From Panulirus ornatus (lineage: Eukaryota; Arthropoda; Malacostraca; Decapoda; Palinuridae), in the NCBI RefSeq assembly GCF_036320965.1, contig NC_092281.1:12896719-12960718 (forward strand): DNA of 64,000 nucleotides, in the 5' to 3' direction. Position numbers and translations under genes: made by a program. The notes below the pieces were generated by a model that worked only from the letters and a program-made list of their open reading frames with translations, did no database searches and had not been told where the DNA came from. The first letter of the stretch is position 1. Each line of letters opens with the position of its first letter. Shown piece by piece: positions 59,930-64,000 of the stretch.

Positions 59930-61245
59930 CCGTAGAGTAGGGCATGTGTAGAGCATCAGACTGGGAAGAAACAGTGTGGTCTCAGAAGTGGTAGAGGATG
60001 TGTAGATTTGTTGGTTGCTATAAAGAATGTGTGGGAAATACATAAACAGATGGGTTTGCATTTGGCATTTATGGATCTGGAGAAAGCTTGCAATAGGGTT
60101 GATAGAGATGCCTTATGGAAGGTTTTAAAACTACACAGTGAGGGAGGAAAGCTGCCAGAAGCAGTGACAAGTTTTTATCAAGGATGTAAGGTAGGTGTGT
60201 GAGTAAGAAGAAAGGAGAGTGAATGGTTCCAAGTGAAGATGGGTTTGTGACATGGTGTGTAATGTCCCCATGGTTGTTCAATTTGTTTGTGAATGGGATG
60301 GTGAGGGATGTAAATGCAAGTCTTGCAGATAGGGGTGAATATGCAGCCTGTAGGGGATGAGAGGGCCTGGGTAGTGAGTCGGTTGTTGTTTGCTGATGAT
60401 ACAGCAAAACTGCGTTAGTTGGAGGAGACTGAGCTTGAAAGTGTGTGTGAAAGGAGGAAGTTAAGGGTAATTGTGAATAAAAGAAAGGTTAGTAGGTTTT
60501 TCAGGGTTGAGGGACAGGTTTGTTAGAATGTGATTTTGAACGGAGAAAAACTGAAGGAAGTGATGTGTTATAAATCTGGTAGTGGACATGGCAGCAATGG
60601 AACCATGGAAGCAGAGGTCAATCATAATTTGGGGAAGGGAGCAAAGGTTCTGGGAGCACTGAAGAACATGTGGAAACACAGAATGTTATCTAGGAGGGCA
60701 AAAATGGATATGTTTGAAGGATTAGTAGTCCGAACAATGTTACATGGATGTGAGGCATGGGCTATAGATAAGGCTGTGCAGGGGAGGGTGAATGTGTTGG
60801 AAATGAAATGTTTGAGGACAAAATGAGGTCTGTGGAGTAATAGATATGTGGTAAGAAAAAGAGTGTGGATAAGATAGCTGAAGAGGACATATGAAGAGAA
60901 CGAGTGAGGAAAGGTTGACAAAGAGGATATATGTCCAAAGTTGAGGGAACTAGGAGATGGAAAACAGTGAAAAAGATTTCGAATGATCAGGGCCTGAACA
61001 TGCAGGGGGTGAAAGGTGTGCATGGGATGAAGTGAATTAGAATAATATGGTATACATGGGTCAGCTGCTGTCAATGGACTGACCATGGAAAGGTCTGTGG
61101 GGCCTGGTAGTGGATAGAGAGCTTATGGTCTCGGTACGTTACACATGACAGCTATAGAATGGATGTGAGCAAATGTAGCCTTTCTATGTCTGTCACTGGT
61201 GCTACCTCATAAGTATATTGCACGAGGTCACAGTGGTGTGTGTGA
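59930..61245 (+). mobile_element. RTE-like reverse transcriptase to 3' tail
   Basis: Covers EHQTGKKQCGLRSGRGCVDL (motif 2 region) at about 59948-60010, then LAFMDLEKACNRVDRDALWK at about 60060, and a LLFADDTAKL-like box at about 60390. EAEVNHNLGKGAKVLGALKN to MLHGCEAWA follows at 60608-60765, then the tail tgctacctcataagtatat at 61200. One of the longest reverse transcriptase stretches here, but it has stops and shifts. Confidence 0.8.
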
Positions 61246-61352
61246 TCTAGTATTTGCAAAAATCCTCAGGAAAATGAAACATGATATTTTCCTAAGTGCA
61301 CTTTCATGTAATGACACATTGTCTGGGGAGATAGAAGAATGAGATAAAAGAC

Positions 61353-61373
61353 GTATGTATGTATGTATGTATA
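61353..61373. repeat. (GTAT)n microsatellite
   Basis: Five perfect units. Confidence 0.9.
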
Positions 61374-61379
61374 AAGAGG

Positions 61380-61975
61380 GCTGAGAGTATATATGTGAAT
61401 AATAGCATGGTTATTTGGTTCAGCATTGAAAAGAGAGGTTATTTGGAGTGTGTATTTGAGTGGCAAAAACTTAGACAAAGTGTAGTGTTTAAGATACCTG
61501 AAATTGGATATGACACTGAATTGAACCATGGGAGCTGAAATGAGCCAGTGGGTGGGTGAGGGGGCAAAAGTCTTGAGAGGGAGCATTGAGGAGTGTGTGG
61601 AAAGGAAGGTCATGGTATCTTTAATAAGGGCAAAGATGGGTCTGTTTGATGGTATAATAGTGTCAGTGGTGCTATATGGGGATGCAAGGCATGGGCCTTA
61701 AACAAAAATCCAAAGGAAAGGGGAAATGTGTCGGAATGTAAATGTCTGAGGACAGTATGTGGTGTCAGGAGGGTTAATCAAATAAGAATTGATAGGGTAA
61801 GAGGAATATGTATGAGAGAGCTGATGAGGGTGTGCTGAAATGGTTTGGATGACTAAGATAGTATATATGTATCAAAAGCTGGGGGGGTGTCAAAGAAAAG
61901 GGGGGAAACTAGAAGGAGGTGCATGGAGAAACCATCTTTTCAAAGAGGATGAACAATGAAAAAGATACTACAATT
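61380..61975 (+). mobile_element. RTE-like retrotransposon fragment, distal reverse transcriptase
   Basis: Contains gagccagtgggtgggtgag, gtgctatatggggatgcaag, a VLSECKCLRTVCGVRRVNQI-like reading and the LKWFG(W) region. It stops before the family 3' tail. Confidence 0.65.
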
Positions 61976-61984
61976 TGATTGTCA

Positions 61985-62540
61985 ATACAAGGTCCTTAAA
62001 TTAATATGTGGACCTAGAGTGATAAAGTGAATGCACTTATGAGAAAACTTCAATTATCAAGAGAAACTAGAACATTTTCTTCAGAGTATTGAAAGCCAAA
62101 AATGGAATGTGTATTGAATACACAAACACTTAACTGAAGTAGTTTTCATTAATTCTAAAGATGAACATGTCTCTAAACATGAATAGATTAGAGATCCATT
62201 TACTGCAGATACTGTCTTTGGATTGACAACTTGTGAATAAGTACAACTCAAAGACTTACTGAGAGATGGTGTGTTGTGAGAGATCTTTGATCCAGGAAGT
62301 CTCTATATATAAGTTTTGGCTGCACGTTAAAAAGGAGTATCCCATCATGTCAAACAATGCCATGAGTACTCTTCTACTTGTGACATCCTACTTGAATGAA
62401 AGTGGGTTTCTACTGTTGCTGTCATGAAAGCAAGGCAACATTCTCGTTTGATAATAGACCAATGAGTAACTTTCGTTAATGACTTCATAATTCAGGAAAC
62501 TTTGTGCTGAAATGCAAGATCATACATCAAATTTAGAAGT
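61985..62540 (+). pseudogene. hAT-type transposase C-terminal remnant, copy 1
   Basis: FWLHVKKEYPIMSNNAMSTL and SYLNESGF at about 62313-62420 match the hAT dimerisation end of ZBED/SCAND3-like proteins (FWxxVKxEYPxLSxxA, then TTYLCExGFSA). A frameshift then leads to a stop. Upstream text parallels copy 2. Confidence 0.65.
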
Positions 62541-62589
62541 AAATGGTTGATATTAATTTTTTTTTTATTTCATTGCCATTTGAATGTCA

Positions 62590-63200
62590 GTGCAAAGTTC
62601 TAAATCAATATGCAGACCCAGAATGATAATGTATTCATGAGAAAACTACACCTATGGAAAGAAAACACAGAGAAAAAAAGAAGTCTGACATGTTCCTTAT
62701 ATTAGAAGGATTTCTTTAAAGCAGTGAAATGAAAACCAGTAATGAACCACTGACTGAAAACATGAATATTCAGCTTTACAGAGGCAGTTTTCATTTTATT
62801 TTGAGGATATTTGCATCTCCAAACTTGAATGGATATGAAATCCACTTGCTGCTAACAATGTCTTTGGACTGACAACATGAACAACTCGCACACTTATCAA
62901 CTGATGATTTATTACGACAGGCATTTGATCCAGAAAATCTTTCTGAATTCTGGCTGCAGGCCAAAATGGAGTACCTGATCTTATCAGAGGAGACTATGAA
63001 TGCACTTCTACCTTTGATGACATCCTCATTGCATGAAACTGGATCTTCTGCTGTTACTGTTGTGAAGACAAAGTACTATTCTCAGTTGTTACCTGAAAAG
63101 AACTACAAGTTGCTGTTTCATCAATGACTCAGAAAACTTTGTGCTGAAAAGATGACTCACACATATCATTACCCAGTAAACTGTTCTCTTCATCTTGTGA
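62590..63200 (+). pseudogene. hAT-type transposase C-terminal remnant, copy 2
   Basis: FWLQAKMEYLILSEETMNAL then LPLMTSSLHETGSSAVTVVK and TKYYSQLLPEKNYKL at about 62948-63120. This is the same end as copy 1, better kept but ending in TGA after LLFHQ. Segments upstream (gtctttgga(c/t)tgacaac, tttgatccag) pair with copy 1 at an offset of about 630 bp. Confidence 0.7.
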
Positions 63201-64000
63201 AGAACCTTATGGCCCTGCCTTCATCATCATGTGATGAATTAAAGCTTCCCACCTATGTTTAAAATCCCAGCTGATGGTTATTTCCATCAATTATCTACAG
63301 ATGCCTCTAGCAGCATACCAGCACAGCTGGAAAAAACATCATGCACCTCTGTCACCCACAGGACATTTGGATGGAATCTACTGATTGCAGTTTGAGAAAC
63401 TAACTTAAACGAAGCCATCCTTAACCACAATACGTGGACACACTGTACGTATGATAGGGACGATTAAAAATGGGTAACACTATATTCTCTGAACATTTAT
63501 GACTAGGCAATAACAAAACTAATATATATGACAAGAAAGTGTACCAAACGAGGGCAAGTCAGACAGCATTATACAATCATGACCAGAATGTAATGTTTAA
63601 TTTGCCACAGTATTAGCAGAGATACAAAGATACAGATATAACTGCTAAACACGAATAAATATTTAAATGCAGAAAAATACCATAAAATGAAAAGTTTTAT
63701 GTCCTTATACTGAAATACTCTCATACAGGAGATATGAGGCATTTGTAGAAAAGAACATTCTGGAAATATGTATATTCCACGTTAAAAGATAATATAACTT
63801 TATTGTCATTTTCAAAAATTTGCAAATAAAGTGTCTATATCCCTAATCTAAGTCTCACCAGATGAGCCCAAACAGATTCTGGATGAAAAACAAAAGGCTA
63901 TTGCAAATCAAATTAATCTTTAGTTTTACTCTTATGCATCTGTCGGCCCCTTATTCTGTGCAACCATTTGATCTTTGGTCTTTATACCTACTCCCACTTC
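63201..64000. other. Unassigned sequence
   Basis: AT-rich after 63440. No gene or repeat family recognised. Confidence 0.4.

Overview
The window is eukaryotic nuclear DNA, very probably from a decapod crustacean. The reasons are spliced genes with GT-AG introns, dense microsatellites and minisatellites, and many decayed copies of a non-LTR (RTE-like) retrotransposon. The 3' end of that element carries a near-palindromic GCGCTACCTCGC motif that I associate with decapod genomes. The species call is inference; no search was run.

Only two protein-coding genes can be supported, and both belong to de novo purine synthesis. PAICS (SAICAR synthetase plus AIR carboxylase, steps 6 and 7) lies on the minus strand as nine coding exons between 20340 and 32901 and gives a 420-residue protein. 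PPAT (glutamine PRPP amidotransferase, step 1) lies on the plus strand as ten coding exons between 40929 and 58968 and gives a 566-residue protein. In both genes every exon joins in frame across GT-AG sites and every expected domain is present. They are divergent, head to head, with about 8.0 kb between start codons. Vertebrates have the same divergent pair, there with a short shared promoter.

Layout: 1-5.9 kb is AT-rich and holds simple repeats, a dispersed repeat and one retrotransposon 3' end. 5.9-13.6 kb is a run of unrelated minisatellites (unit lengths from about 20 to 40 bp) interrupted by unique sequence and a decayed LINE. 13.7-14.06 kb is a CpG-rich segment. 14.6-19.9 kb holds microsatellites and minus-strand retroelement remains. 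20.3-32.9 kb is PAICS, with introns full of antisense retroelements, a foldback element and, in intron 1, a minisatellite. 32.9-40.9 kb is the spacer between the genes, with five tandem arrays and long unassigned stretches. 40.9-59.0 kb is PPAT; its introns hold a 2.3 kb minisatellite, LINE, SINE and RTE fragments and a roughly 350 bp inverted-repeat element. 59-64 kb is retrotransposon debris and a tandem pair of hAT-type transposase remnants.

The most unusual signal is that tandem repeats overlap two PPAT exon-intron junctions. The roughly 40 bp repeat of intron 1 begins inside exon 1, in the codons for the conserved LVALQHR segment, and carries the 5' splice site with it. A roughly 57 bp repeat runs into the start of exon 5 and carries the 3' splice-site region.
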